Made by a program: the position numbers and the translations under genes. Positions 10,356 to 18,460 of a stretch of DNA of 64,000 nt are shown piece by piece. The notes beneath the pieces were generated by a model. The model saw only the letters and a list, made by a program, of their open reading frames with translations. It did not search any database and was not told the DNA's origin. This stretch comes from Paenibacillus farraposensis (GTDB lineage Bacteria; Bacillota; Bacilli; Paenibacillales; Paenibacillaceae): positions 798,911 to 862,910 of the forward strand of contig NZ_JAFFQR010000112.1 in NCBI RefSeq assembly GCF_020736845.1, read 5' to 3'. Within the stretch, counting starts at the first letter, position 1. Every line of letters begins with the position of its first letter.

Positions 10356-11192
10356 TTAGTGCTGGCGAAGCAGATTGGCCTCCGCCTCGGCCAGCTGGGT
10401 ATAGTTCGGAACCAGCGTATGTAGGTCGTCATGTTCCTGACGGAGCAGCTTATCCGCCCCAAGACGGCCAACCCATTTTCCTTCCAGCTCATAGGGTACG
10501 ATACGAAGCTTGCTCCATGCGCGCAGGCGCTCGGCTGTTTCGGCGTGAATTGCCGTTTCACCGACCAGCCAAATAGCAGCAGGACGCTTTTCAGAAGGCA
10601 GCGCCTCCAGCCGTTGCAGCAGGTCCTCGGTCCAGGCGGACATCAACCGGATGGCATCCGGCTCCAGCCGCTGCGGGATGTCTGCACCGCCTTCCGTGTG
10701 CACGGCGAACAGGCCTGTGTAAACCTGTCCACGACGCGCATCCAGTACAGGCACAATCCAGTCAGCTGCCTGCCCTCCAGCCGGGCCGTTACTTGCCAGC
10801 CCGCCTTTCCCTTCTTGCTCCTGCATCACAGCACCACGATTCCAGCCACCCCAAGCCAACGCGTGTAAAGTGGATATGGAAGTCACCGGGACACCCCAGG
10901 CCCAAGCGAGTGTTTTGGCTGCAGTCACCGCAATCCGAATACCGGTGTAAGAACCCGGTCCGACACCAACAGCGATACCGTTCACGTCATCGCGTGTCAG
11001 CCCTTCTTCGTTAAGAAGCCGCTCCAGCTCGGTAATAACATGTACCGAGTGATTTCGTTCGCCATAAACGTTGCTTTCGCGCAGCAGCTCTGTTCCGTTC
11101 ATCAGGGCAGCCGCCATCACGGTCGTCGCTGTATCTAACACCAAAAACCGCTCACGCGGTTTTACATTTATATCTGTATGCTCTCTTTGCAT
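10356..11192 (-). CDS. tsaB: t6A biosynthesis protein TsaB
   Basis: Catalytically inactive TsaD paralogue that holds the TsaD-TsaE complex together. The N-terminus LVLDTATTVMAAALM and the GVGPGSYTGIRIAVTAAKTLAWA stretch (about residues 75-98) are diagnostic. At 278 residues it is longer than E. coli TsaB and has a variable acidic/Gly-rich insert around residues 125-150. The start is 4 bases past the tsaE stop, with GGAG upstream. Confidence 0.97.
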   Translation of the reverse strand: MQREHTDINVKPRERFLVLDTATTVMAAALMNGTELLRESNVYGERNHSVHVITELERLLNEEGLTRDDVNGIAVGVGPGSYTGIRIAVTAAKTLAWAWGVPVTSISTLHALAWGGWNRGAVMQEQEGKGGLASNGPAGGQAADWIVPVLDARRGQVYTGLFAVHTEGGADIPQRLEPDAIRLMSAWTEDLLQRLEALPSEKRPAAIWLVGETAIHAETAERLRAWSKLRIVPYELEGKWVGRLGADKLLRQEHDDLHTLVPNYTQLAEAEANLLRQH

Positions 11193-11195
11193 GGT

Positions 11196-11675
11196 TCAAA
11201 CTCCATTCTCCCGCAAACTGCGGCACCATTGTTCATAAGGCTCGCCATACCCGGTCAAATGAATCAAGCGCTCCCCGGTATCTGTCGTTTCTATATAAAT
11301 GTGAAGCCTCTGCTCCGGCAATATATCGGGTATAATACTGCCCCATTCCACCAGACATACTCCTGTTCCGTAAAAATACTCATCCAGCCCGAGGTCCTCC
11401 GCCTCATCCTGGTTGATGCGGTACACATCCATATGGTACAAGGGCAAACGGCCTTCATACTCCTTGATGAGCGTAAAAGTCGGGCTGTTCACGATACCCG
11501 CAACACCCAAATGGCTGGCAAAAGCTTTGGAGAAAGCAGTTTTACCTGCCCCCAGATCTCCGTCCAGCACGATCACCGTTCCGGGAACGGCCAGGGCTGC
11601 CAAATCACCCGCCAAAGCCCCGGTCTGCGCCTCGGCAGCAGAACGAAATGTATACTGTTCCTGCGAAATTGTCAT
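11196..11675 (-). CDS. tsaE: t6A biosynthesis ATPase TsaE
   Basis: P-loop ATPase that drives the t6A synthase cycle. The 159-residue protein has the Walker A GDLGAGKTAFSKAF and the NSPTFTLIKEYEG segment typical of YjeE/YdiB. First gene of the operon; a sigma-A promoter with a perfect TATAAT lies about 55 bases upstream. Confidence 0.97.
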   Translation of the reverse strand: MTISQEQYTFRSAAEAQTGALAGDLAALAVPGTVIVLDGDLGAGKTAFSKAFASHLGVAGIVNSPTFTLIKEYEGRLPLYHMDVYRINQDEAEDLGLDEYFYGTGVCLVEWGSIIPDILPEQRLHIYIETTDTGERLIHLTGYGEPYEQWCRSLRENGV

Positions 11676-11724
11676 GTCTTTTAATCACCTTTCGTCCACA
11701 ACGGACCGTTCCAACTTGTTTTTA

Positions 11725-11753
11725 ATTATATAGTTCACCTTATGTCGCCGCAA
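11725..11753 (-). promoter_or_regulatory. Promoter of the tsaE operon
   Basis: On the minus strand TTGCGG (11753-11748), a 17-base spacer, and a perfect TATAAT (11730-11725). Confidence 0.7.
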
Positions 11754-11769
11754 GGCATGAAGACATGCC
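11754..11769. promoter_or_regulatory. Short inverted repeat upstream of the isochorismatase gene
   Basis: GGCATG-AAGA-CATGCC, a perfect 6-bp inverted repeat between the divergent tsaE promoter and the isochorismatase-like gene. It may be an operator; no cognate regulator is adjacent. Confidence 0.35.
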
Positions 11770-11809
11770 ATTGTATGTTAAGTAAGACACACAAGGAGGG
11801 AATGAACAG

Positions 11810-12340
11810 ATGGGACAAAACGTTTTACTCATGATTGATGTACAGCAGGCTATGTTTATGTATGATGAAAAGCTGTATCGTGAGCAGGAAGTTGTAGCGA
11901 ATTTACAGCAGATTTTGGCCAAAGCCAGAGCGGCAGGCACACCGGTGATTTTTGTGCAGCATACCGATGAAACGGATGAGGATTACCGGGAAAACAGTGC
12001 AGGCTGGGCCATCTCTGGCGTCGTGCATCCTCTCCCTCATGAACGAGTTGTCCGCAAAACATCCTGGGACAGCTTTTACCAAATTGAGTTGCTGCATGTG
12101 TTTGAGGAAATCGGAGCCGATCAGCTCGTAATTGCGGGGATGCAGACCGAGTTTTGCCTCGACACCACTTGCCGAAGCGCCTATGGTTTGGGATATCAAA
12201 ACCATGTACTTGTATCGGATGCGCACAGTACATTTGATAACAAGGTGCTAAGCGGCGAACAAATTGTAGCTCATCACAATGCGGTGCTTGGCAATCGTTT
12301 TGTGCGTTTGCTCGCGGCTGCGGATGTACATTTTGCGTGA
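11810..12340 (+). CDS. Cysteine hydrolase, isochorismatase family
   Basis: The 176-residue alpha/beta hydrolase has the family triad: Asp in LLMIDVQQAMF near the N-terminus, Lys in VRKTSWDSF, and the nucleophile Cys in AGMQTEFCLDTTCR (about residue 117). The GMQTEFC motif is typical of the nicotinamidase/isochorismatase-like group that acts on amides or ureas. The strong site AAGGAGGG lies before the ATG. It is single, not next to siderophore or NAD genes, so the substrate is unknown. Confidence 0.9.
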   Translation: MGQNVLLMIDVQQAMFMYDEKLYREQEVVANLQQILAKARAAGTPVIFVQHTDETDEDYRENSAGWAISGVVHPLPHERVVRKTSWDSFYQIELLHVFEEIGADQLVIAGMQTEFCLDTTCRSAYGLGYQNHVLVSDAHSTFDNKVLSGEQIVAHHNAVLGNRFVRLLAAADVHFA

Positions 12341-12351
12341 GCTTGACCATC

Positions 12352-12390
12352 ATAAAAAATAGCCACAGTTTCCTGCAAGACCGCGGCTAT
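12352..12390 (-). terminator. Hairpin terminator, minus strand
   Basis: ATAGCC (12359-12364) pairs with GGCTAT (12385-12390), with further inner pairs and single-base internal loops; on the minus strand a run of six T follows. It ends a minus-strand transcript from the 12.4-12.8 kb interval and faces the isochorismatase gene. Confidence 0.6.
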
Positions 12391-12469
12391 GTACGTCTAT
12401 TCTGTTTTTAGCCCTGTATCAGTTCACTGTACAGAGGGGTCAGAGCTATGTATGCAACCCTAATACTAA

Positions 12470-12730
12470 CTATTGTTTTGAAACGGAGTATTTACGAAGA
12501 ATACTAATCTGTTCCAAAGAGCACTTGCCATTTGCAATATCTACAATAAATTCAACAGCCGATAGACGCTCCATCTTTAAATGATATCCATCAGTCGGTC
12601 CCTTAAATCATCGAATATCCCCATTCGATCCCATCGCCTTGTCCTATCTTTCGAGAGTAACGTTTCAGTGTCGGTTTTTCCTGATTCAACCTGATCGCTC
12701 CATTCATTTTCAATGTCCTCCTTTCATATT
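12470..12730 (-). pseudogene. Possible degraded or small minus-strand gene
   Basis: The stretch from about 12341 to 12886 has no long gene. On the minus strand a good site AAAGGAGG precedes an ATG at 12707 for a 34-residue frame (MNGAIRLNQEK...) ending at 12603. A second 34-residue frame starts at 12574 (MERLSAVEFIVDIANGKCSL...) and ends at 12470. An overlapping frame reads coherently (SDQVESGKTDTETLLSKDR), so the interval may be a gene broken by frameshifts, or a small RNA with short peptides. A terminator lies downstream at 12352-12390. No family recognised. Confidence 0.3.
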
Positions 12731-12770
12731 ATGATGATCGCTCTCTATAAAGTTATAACATACCATATTA

Positions 12771-12793
12771 AAAAGCGCCTTTTGGGGCGCTTT
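12771..12793. terminator. Hairpin terminator after sspH
   Basis: AAAGCGCC (12772-12779) pairs with GGCGCTTT (12786-12793) around TTTTGG. It lies about 95 bases past the sspH stop on the minus strand. T-runs are short on both sides, so strength is uncertain. Confidence 0.6.
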
Positions 12794-12886
12794 ATTAGTG
12801 TGCTATAAGGTGACTATAATGGATAAACCTCTGGAATATTGATGCTCAGCGCCATAGATAAAGACCAGATGCTTGCTGTCCATCTC

Positions 12887-13066
12887 CTATTGTTCTTTGA
12901 GACGATCCACACTTACGGTTTGGGTATTGCCAGGTCTGCTGCCTATCTGTACGGTTGCCATACCGTTCGCTTCGTCAACATGCTCAATCCAGATCGGTTT
13001 GCCGTCCAGTTGTACGGCAATGGTATCGGATGAATCATAAATGGCTTTTGCTCGTTCTGCGTTCAT
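12887..13066 (-). CDS. sspH: Small acid-soluble spore protein, H type
   Basis: A 59-residue protein found by reading the minus strand from the ATG at 13066, which follows the strong site AGGAGGAG. It begins MNAERAKAIYDSS, has the central KPIWIEHVDEANGMATV segment, and ends VSVDRLKEQ. This matches H-type SASPs, where R-A-K/Q near the start and the V-x-V/I-x-x-V-D centre are conserved. H-type SASPs are minor DNA-coating or core proteins made in the forespore under sigma-G. It lies 53 bases after a hypothetical gene with a sigma-G-type promoter and probably shares its transcript. Confidence 0.85.
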   Translation of the reverse strand: MNAERAKAIYDSSDTIAVQLDGKPIWIEHVDEANGMATVQIGSRPGNTQTVSVDRLKEQ

Positions 13067-13119
13067 GCTATTCTTCTCCTCCTGATGGATTGTTTTTTAT
13101 CAAAATCATGTTCACCAAT

Positions 13120-13359
13120 TTAGTCCTCATCTATAATCCGTTCATAGTCCAATGAAGGGATATTATGAGAAGGCGAACTTGAAACCACAGCCTCCAAATC
13201 CACATGACCCACAGCTACGGGAAAAGGCGGCCGGACCCCATGGGAACGGGCAAACTCGGGCGGCAATGCATCCTGTTCGCCTCCAGCGGGCCCCCGAAAG
13301 GCGATATGACTTTGACCCAATCGATGACGGATCTGCCGAGGATAGGATTTTCCAGGCAT
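13120..13359 (-). CDS. Small protein of unknown function, forespore-type promoter
   Basis: A 79-residue protein without a family I recognise: basic N-terminus (MPGKSYPRQIRHRLGQSH), Pro/Gly-rich middle, acidic end (YERIIDED). No membrane helix or signal peptide. The strong site AAAGGAGG stands 10 bases before the ATG, and a sigma-G-like promoter GCATG-18-CATAGTA lies upstream, which supports a real gene. Immediately downstream is sspH. A spore-core role is inferred from this context only. Confidence 0.7.
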   Translation of the reverse strand: MPGKSYPRQIRHRLGQSHIAFRGPAGGEQDALPPEFARSHGVRPPFPVAVGHVDLEAVVSSSPSHNIPSLDYERIIDED

Positions 13360-13393
13360 AAAATGTGTACCTCCTTTTGAATCGGATATGCCT

Positions 13394-13423
13394 TACTATG
13401 CACCAAAAAAACTGCAACCATGC
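13394..13423 (-). promoter_or_regulatory. Sigma-G-type promoter
   Basis: On the minus strand GCATG (13423-13419), 18 bases, CATAGTA (13400-13394). This fits the forespore sigma-G consensus GNATR-N18-CATNNTA at every defined base. It drives the small unknown gene and probably sspH. Confidence 0.7.
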
Positions 13424-13459
13424 GGCAAGCAGCAGAAATTTGCAGCCTTCATTTACACC

Positions 13460-13488
13460 TCATACAATCCTTTGTATGAAGCATACTA
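13460..13488 (+). promoter_or_regulatory. Sigma-G-type promoter of ku, overlapping an inverted repeat
   Basis: TCATA (13460-13464), 17 bases, CATACTA (13482-13488): four of five -35 bases and all -10 bases of the sigma-G consensus. A perfect inverted repeat TCATACAA-TCCT-TTGTATGA (13460-13479) overlaps the -35 and spacer. In B. subtilis the ku gene ykoV is forespore-expressed. Confidence 0.55.
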
Positions 13489-13585
13489 GATGAAACTTTC
13501 CAAGTGAAAAATGATATGCTCACAACCAGGACGTCCGGAATCGAATGATGCAAATGACTGATGAAAAAGGGAGGGCTGGGACGGT

Positions 13586-14503
13586 ATGCATACGGTCTGG
13601 AAAGGCGCCATCAGCTTCGGGCTGGTTCATGTGCCTGTTAAAATGTTTTCAGCTACGGAGGACAAGGATATTTCCATGCGCTACATTCATAAGGAATGCG
13701 GCAGTCCCCTTAGCTATGTACGAAAGTGTCCCGTTTGTGACAAGGAGGTTGAATGGGAGGAAATTGGAAAAGGCTACGAATATGAAAAAGGGAAATTCGT
13801 CATGTTCGACAAGGAGGAACTGGAGCAGATCAGCGGACAGGCCGATAAAAACATAGTCATTCTGGATTTTGTGGACTTACAGGAAATCGACCCGATTTAT
13901 TTTCAAAAAACGTATTATTTATCCCCGGATCAGACGGGCTCCAATGCATATAAGCTGCTCATGAATGCAATGAAGGATACCGGAAAAATCGGTATTGCCC
14001 AAATTGCTATCCGCTCCAAAAGCAGCCTGGCAGCTATTCGAGTGCTGGATGAGTGTTTGGCAGTAGAAACGATGTTTTACCCGGATGAAATTCGTCCAAT
14101 TGCTCAAGTCCCCAACTTACCGGGCCAGGAGGAGGTTAAAGAGAAGGAGCTGACGATGGCAAAAATGTTGATTGAACAGCTATCTACACCGTTTGATGCG
14201 GCAAAATATACCGATCAGTATCGTGAGCGTCTGCTGGATCTCATTCAGCATAAAGTGGCCGGAGAAGAAGTGCGAGTCGCTCCAACCCAGCCGCAGACAA
14301 ATGTGGTGGATTTAATGGCCGCCCTGCAGGCCAGTATCGAGGCAGTGAAGCCTGTTGCTGCCGACCCCGGCCCTGCTGCTGCGAAAAAACGCCCTGCGCG
14401 TAAACCGGCTGCGTCTACAGCACAGCAGACGGCCGCAGGCGATGGCCTCTCTCCGGCTCCGATCAAAAAAAGAAGAAGCACCGCCAAACGAAAAGAAACT
14501 TGA
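13586..14503 (+). CDS. ku: Non-homologous end-joining protein Ku
   Basis: Bacterial Ku homodimer that rings DNA ends and recruits LigD. The 305-residue protein starts MHTVWKGAISFGLVHVPVKMF, the diagnostic N-terminus, and has the CxxC pair in RKCPVCDKEVEWEEI. The core ends near residue 250, followed by a Pro/Ala/Lys-rich basic tail (KKRPARKPAA, then KKRRSTAKRK), as in other Ku proteins where the tail binds DNA. Its polymerase partner lies 7.7 kb away beyond the lasso cluster, on the same strand. Confidence 0.98.
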   Translation: MHTVWKGAISFGLVHVPVKMFSATEDKDISMRYIHKECGSPLSYVRKCPVCDKEVEWEEIGKGYEYEKGKFVMFDKEELEQISGQADKNIVILDFVDLQEIDPIYFQKTYYLSPDQTGSNAYKLLMNAMKDTGKIGIAQIAIRSKSSLAAIRVLDECLAVETMFYPDEIRPIAQVPNLPGQEEVKEKELTMAKMLIEQLSTPFDAAKYTDQYRERLLDLIQHKVAGEEVRVAPTQPQTNVVDLMAALQASIEAVKPVAADPGPAAAKKRPARKPAASTAQQTAAGDGLSPAPIKKRRSTAKRKET

Positions 14504-14539
14504 GAAAAGAAGAACAGCTCAATAAAGCAGGAAAGCAGG

Positions 14540-16396
14540 CTAAGGAGTGGCGGCAACACTGCTTTGATACGACAGCAGTTGGCTAAACGCCCCCCGCTCC
14601 TCTTCTGCCAGCTCCCGATAATTCCCCTGCTGTATGACCTCACCTTGCTCCAGCACGACAATCTGATCCGCATGACGAATCGTTGACAGACGGTGAGCGA
14701 TAACAATCAACGTCATTTGGCCTTTCATCCGCTCCAGTGCCGCTTGAATAGCAGCTTCATGCTCCCCGTCCAGCGCACTTGTCGCTTCATCCAATATGAG
14801 TACCGGAGGATGATGCAAAACGGCCCGCGCTAAAACCAATCGCTGCCGTTCCCCTCCAGAAAGGCGAATCCCGCGATCTCCAATAACCGTATCCAGCCCC
14901 TCGGGCAGTCTGGCCACAAAGCTGTCTGCGGCGGCAAAATGCAGTGCCTTCCATAGATCCTCCTCGCTGGCATCCTTATCCGCCAGCTTCAGATTTTCAC
15001 GGACAGTGGCATGGAACAGGAAAGGGTCCTGTGACACGTATCCAAACGATTGCCGCCATTCTGGCAGCAGTTCGTCATCCAGAACGTGTCCGTCAATTTT
15101 GACCTCCCCCTGAGTTGGACGCAGAAACCCCATCAGCACATCGACCATCGTACTCTTGCCTGCTCCCGATTTCCCGACTATAGCTGTCATCCCCCTGGCA
15201 GGGATGAACAGATTAATGTGGCGCAGTGCCGGCTCTGCTGCACCATCATAGCGGTAATCAAGGCCACTGCATTCAATTCCGCTGCGCAATAGCATGGGGG
15301 ACCGTACAGATGCAGATCTATGAAGTACTGATGCATCGGGTGAAACGCGGGCCGCAGAGGATGTAACTGCAATCAACGACGGGTCTGAGAAAGCCTCGCA
15401 TTCCTGCTGCACCTTGGCTACACTCTCAAAAGCAGACATCATGGACATGATATATTCGAGACTCGCCTGGATCAGAGCAAATCTGGGCCATAAGCGGGAA
15501 AAGATGAGAATCAGCACAATCAGCTTTTCAGGTAAGACATGCAGCCATTGCAGTGAGGCAAAAATAAGACAAACCACAAATACTGCTGCCGCCGTGCGAT
15601 GCAAAAACTGTGTGGTGGCATTTTGCCGGACAAATTGGGTCGAATTATCCTCCATGCGTTGCGTAAGGGAGCGAAACCAATCGATATTTGCAGCCTCGAG
15701 CAGATTGCTTTTAATATCCTTCATTCCATTCATGTGATCGGTAATACCGGCAAAATAAATCTGTGAAAGCTCAGTGGTACGGTCACCGAGCTGCTTGGCA
15801 TTTCGGATGGAGCGGCGGAACACGACAAACAGCCCCAACCCGCTTAGGAATACCAATCCGGTTAAAGAAGGGGACAACCAAAAAGCCAGTGCAACCTGAA
15901 TCAGCGTAAAAATGACGGCTGTGGTGAGTTGAAGAAGCAAATTGGTTCCCTGACTGACACGTGCCAGCTCGGTCGTCATTACATGGCTAAAATCAGATTT
16001 ACGCTGGCGCAAATAAAAAGTCCACTGCGCCTTCATAAAGGAGGTGTAGACGTCTATTCGAAGTGAGCGCATAAAACGCTGCTGAATCTGTGAGCTCAGG
16101 ACAGATTGGTAGCGCTGAAGCAGGGCCTGTCCTGTAAGCAGCACCACAAAAAGCAGCAGCATCCCCGGCAACAGCCAGCTTTTTGGGATATTCGGCAAAA
16201 AATGATCAAAACCCTCGGACAGAAACGGCAATCCTGAATGACCGGAAAATACACCGATGGCCGCGAGCATTGGGACAAGCATATAAATGCCAAAGCCCTC
16301 AAGCAGGCTGATGATCATCATACAGCCGAGATTGAGAAATAGCGCACCGCCGTTCACGGTGTACAGCTTGGTTATATATAATCGCAGGTGAATCAT
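14540..16396 (-). CDS. Lasso peptide ABC exporter (D protein)
   Basis: Fused membrane-ATPase exporter expected to secrete and confer immunity to the lasso peptide. About 618 residues: six membrane helices over roughly residues 10-310 (ABC_membrane region), then an ATPase with Walker A VGKSGAGKSTMVDVLMG, a Q-loop in YVSQDPFL, signature LSGGERQRLVLARAVL and Walker B VLILDEATSALDG. The ATG at 16396 is preferred because GAGGAG lies 8 bases upstream; a GTG at 16405 is too close to the site. Last gene of the cluster, convergent with ku. The nucleotidyltransferase gene ends 20 bases upstream. Confidence 0.92.
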   Translation of the reverse strand: MIHLRLYITKLYTVNGGALFLNLGCMMIISLLEGFGIYMLVPMLAAIGVFSGHSGLPFLSEGFDHFLPNIPKSWLLPGMLLLFVVLLTGQALLQRYQSVLSSQIQQRFMRSLRIDVYTSFMKAQWTFYLRQRKSDFSHVMTTELARVSQGTNLLLQLTTAVIFTLIQVALAFWLSPSLTGLVFLSGLGLFVVFRRSIRNAKQLGDRTTELSQIYFAGITDHMNGMKDIKSNLLEAANIDWFRSLTQRMEDNSTQFVRQNATTQFLHRTAAAVFVVCLIFASLQWLHVLPEKLIVLILIFSRLWPRFALIQASLEYIMSMMSAFESVAKVQQECEAFSDPSLIAVTSSAARVSPDASVLHRSASVRSPMLLRSGIECSGLDYRYDGAAEPALRHINLFIPARGMTAIVGKSGAGKSTMVDVLMGFLRPTQGEVKIDGHVLDDELLPEWRQSFGYVSQDPFLFHATVRENLKLADKDASEEDLWKALHFAAADSFVARLPEGLDTVIGDRGIRLSGGERQRLVLARAVLHHPPVLILDEATSALDGEHEAAIQAALERMKGQMTLIVIAHRLSTIRHADQIVVLEQGEVIQQGNYRELAEEERGAFSQLLSYQSSVAATP

Positions 16397-16416
16397 AATG
16401 CACACTCCTCATCGGG

Positions 16417-17937
16417 TCAGTGCTTTGAAAATCGCCGTTTTAGCCAAAGCAATGGATGTAAAGGGATATACAAAAAATGCAGCTTGCGAGGCAGCGGCAG
16501 CATGGCCGGATCACTCGTAGAAGGAAACAAGCGGCTAATAAAATAAAGCAGTCTGTATCTTGGCTCCTTTAAAGCAAGCAAGTAAGCCCGGCTAATGGGA
16601 TGAGGTGTGACCGCTGTAGCTCCAGCAACGGCAGGGCCGGAGACGGCTGCAGCAGCACTCGTCGTGGATCTGGCGATACAGCTCACAGCCGTGTTCACCG
16701 TGTTGCTGGTCGCGCTGCTGGCATCTTTCGCAGTGCCAGCGGCAACACTTAGGGCGCGCAGAGCAGCTTCGCCAAAAGCTCCGCCGACTACTGCACTGCC
16801 GACTGAGGCACCGCCATCCGAAGGGGCGGTTTCCACCGGCTGCGTCAAAGCCATGTTTTGCGAATGCTTTGACGCAGCCGTTCCATTCGCACCCGGCCCG
16901 CTAACCGGGTGCGATACGGGAACGCTGACCTGTATGAAGGCCAGCGCGCTCAGCGCGAGCCTGTGTGCCTGCCGGGTAGCGGCTATCGGACGCAGCGGCT
17001 CCGGGATCGGCGTGCCCAGCAGCGCAGCGGCGAGCGTACAGGCCTGCCCGCCCGCAGGCAGGCCACCATAGCGGCGCATGAGCAACGGCAGCGCCTCCCA
17101 ATCGAGAGCGCAGGCGGCGAGTCTGTCGATGTCGACCAGCCAGCGCAGTGTAACCCAGCCGTGACGGGCCCCGTGAGCACTAAGGTACAGGAACTGATGC
17201 TCCCTACCGAGTGTGTATGTGCAGGTCGTCATCACCGTACGGTCGTCAGCGGATGCCGGTTGTACCCTCCACTTCACTCCAGATGATTCGATGAATTGCC
17301 GGCGGCTCCACAGCTCATCAAAAGAGGGTTCCCCGCCCGCATCCGGGTGAAGCCGCCAATGCAGCTCCACCTCTACCCGCTTGTGCGGATGAAGGAAGGA
17401 GATATGATGATCCTTCCACTTCCAGCTGCCAAGGACACGTGCTGCTCCGCTTTTGGACTCATAACCAGCTTCTTGTATCCAATGCTCGGCGTCATCCATG
17501 TCATTCGGCGCAATGAGTAAATCTATGTCACTCGAGGTACGTAGAGAAACATCCCCGTATAATTGCTGCGCCAGTGCAGGTCCCTTGAGGATAAGCACAC
17601 GGATGCCGCGAGCCATGAGCAATCTCGTCAGACGCTCGGCTTCTGCCTGGAGATAAAGCATACGCAGCGTATTTCGGTGATACTGCGCCTGAAGGCTTCG
17701 CAGCAGCTCTGCGGGAATGAGCGGATAATTTGCTTTTTTCAGCTGGAGATATACCAGCGGTACGACCCGGTGATGCTCTGCCAGACGCAACAGACGGGCC
17801 CAATCCAGCCTATCCGGACGGGCGGCAGCGAACGTTTTTGACGATGGAGCAGCATCTTTGGGCAATAAAGAAAGTAATAGGGTTAATTCCTGATCCTCTT
17901 TCCAACCAGAAAGTTCCAGAAGAGAATTGGTGCACAT
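16417..17937 (-). CDS. Lasso-cluster nucleotidyltransferase family protein with a low-complexity insert
   Basis: Belongs to the nucleotidyltransferase-like family PF14907 often found in lasso and other RiPP clusters of Bacillota. The pol-beta-type motif is LILKGPALAQQLYGDVSLRTSSDIDLLI (split here: KGPALA, D129, DID at 137-139). The start is the ATG at 17937 after AAAGGAG; longer upstream frames overlap B2 and are not needed. Product 506 residues. Residues 345-444 form an Ala/Ser/Thr/Val/Gly-rich stretch with no fold pattern, encoded by GC-rich DNA with strong palindromes; after it a normal C-terminus resumes (HPISRAYLLALKEPRYR). Its role in lasso peptides is unproven. Confidence 0.85.
   Translation of the reverse strand: MCTNSLLELSGWKEDQELTLLLSLLPKDAAPSSKTFAAARPDRLDWARLLRLAEHHRVVPLVYLQLKKANYPLIPAELLRSLQAQYHRNTLRMLYLQAEAERLTRLLMARGIRVLILKGPALAQQLYGDVSLRTSSDIDLLIAPNDMDDAEHWIQEAGYESKSGAARVLGSWKWKDHHISFLHPHKRVEVELHWRLHPDAGGEPSFDELWSRRQFIESSGVKWRVQPASADDRTVMTTCTYTLGREHQFLYLSAHGARHGWVTLRWLVDIDRLAACALDWEALPLLMRRYGGLPAGGQACTLAAALLGTPIPEPLRPIAATRQAHRLALSALAFIQVSVPVSHPVSGPGANGTAASKHSQNMALTQPVETAPSDGGASVGSAVVGGAFGEAALRALSVAAGTAKDASSATSNTVNTAVSCIARSTTSAAAAVSGPAVAGATAVTPHPISRAYLLALKEPRYRLLYFISRLFPSTSDPAMLPLPRKLHFLYIPLHPLLWLKRRFSKH
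16838..16913. repeat. Two adjacent perfect inverted repeats inside the nucleotidyltransferase gene
   Basis: GGCTGCGTCAAAG (16838-16850) pairs with CTTTGACGCAGCC (16867-16879), 13 bp perfect; then CGCACCCGG (16888-16896) pairs with CCGGGTGCG (16905-16913), 9 bp perfect. Both lie in the part that encodes the start of the low-complexity insert. Confidence 0.85.
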
Positions 17938-18020
17938 GCTTTCTTCTCCTTTAATTGTTTGAATGTCCTGTTGTCTCAAGAACGGTCCTGGTCCTGATTG
18001 GCTGTATTCATATATGAAGC

Positions 18021-18458
18021 TTAAGCACGCCTCCCGAATATACCCACTACAGTAAACGCCTCCATCTCCCGTTCGCCTGTAACATAGAGTGGTCCGCTTC
18101 GTACCCATGCATGTGCCGCCAACTGTCCTGCAGCATTTTTGGCTGTGCCCAGATATAGCGTGCAATCCAGTTTTCTGCGTCCTAGCAACGTCATCGCGGC
18201 GGAAGCCTGTACCAGACAGGTACTGCGCCATGGGGTATAACGGCTTGCCAGCTCTACAGCGTGTGAAATATGGCGAATGGACTTTTCCTGCTGTGGATCA
18301 CATGGCCAAGAGGTTTCTTCCATACTTTTCCCCCAATGGCCTGAGTAATTTTTAAAGGAACGAAGCTGGCGAAGCCTTGCCCAGCCCAGTGCCAGCCAGG
18401 CCTCCGGCAATAATCTCCTGACTTCTGGAGACAGAAAAAAAAGCCGCTGTATCCGCAT
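18021..18458 (-). CDS. Lasso peptide leader peptidase B2 (transglutaminase-like)
   Basis: Cysteine protease that removes the leader of the lasso precursor once B1 has bound it. 145 residues, the usual B2 length (PF13471). The catalytic Cys is C81 in RSTCLVQASAAMTLL and the His is H116 in AHAWVR, the two signature segments of B2 proteins. It starts 2 bases after the B1 stop, so the split B1/B2 arrangement is translationally coupled. An N-terminal hydrophobic patch (LPEAWLALGWARL) may touch the membrane, as in other B2 proteins. Confidence 0.94.
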   Translation of the reverse strand: MRIQRLFFLSPEVRRLLPEAWLALGWARLRQLRSFKNYSGHWGKSMEETSWPCDPQQEKSIRHISHAVELASRYTPWRSTCLVQASAAMTLLGRRKLDCTLYLGTAKNAAGQLAAHAWVRSGPLYVTGEREMEAFTVVGIFGRRA

Positions 18459-18460
18459 AT

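Noticed and set aside
16417-18231. Longer start for the nucleotidyltransferase (604 residues)
   Set aside because: The extra 98 residues overlap the B2 gene in another frame and a strong ribosome site precedes the ATG at 17937.
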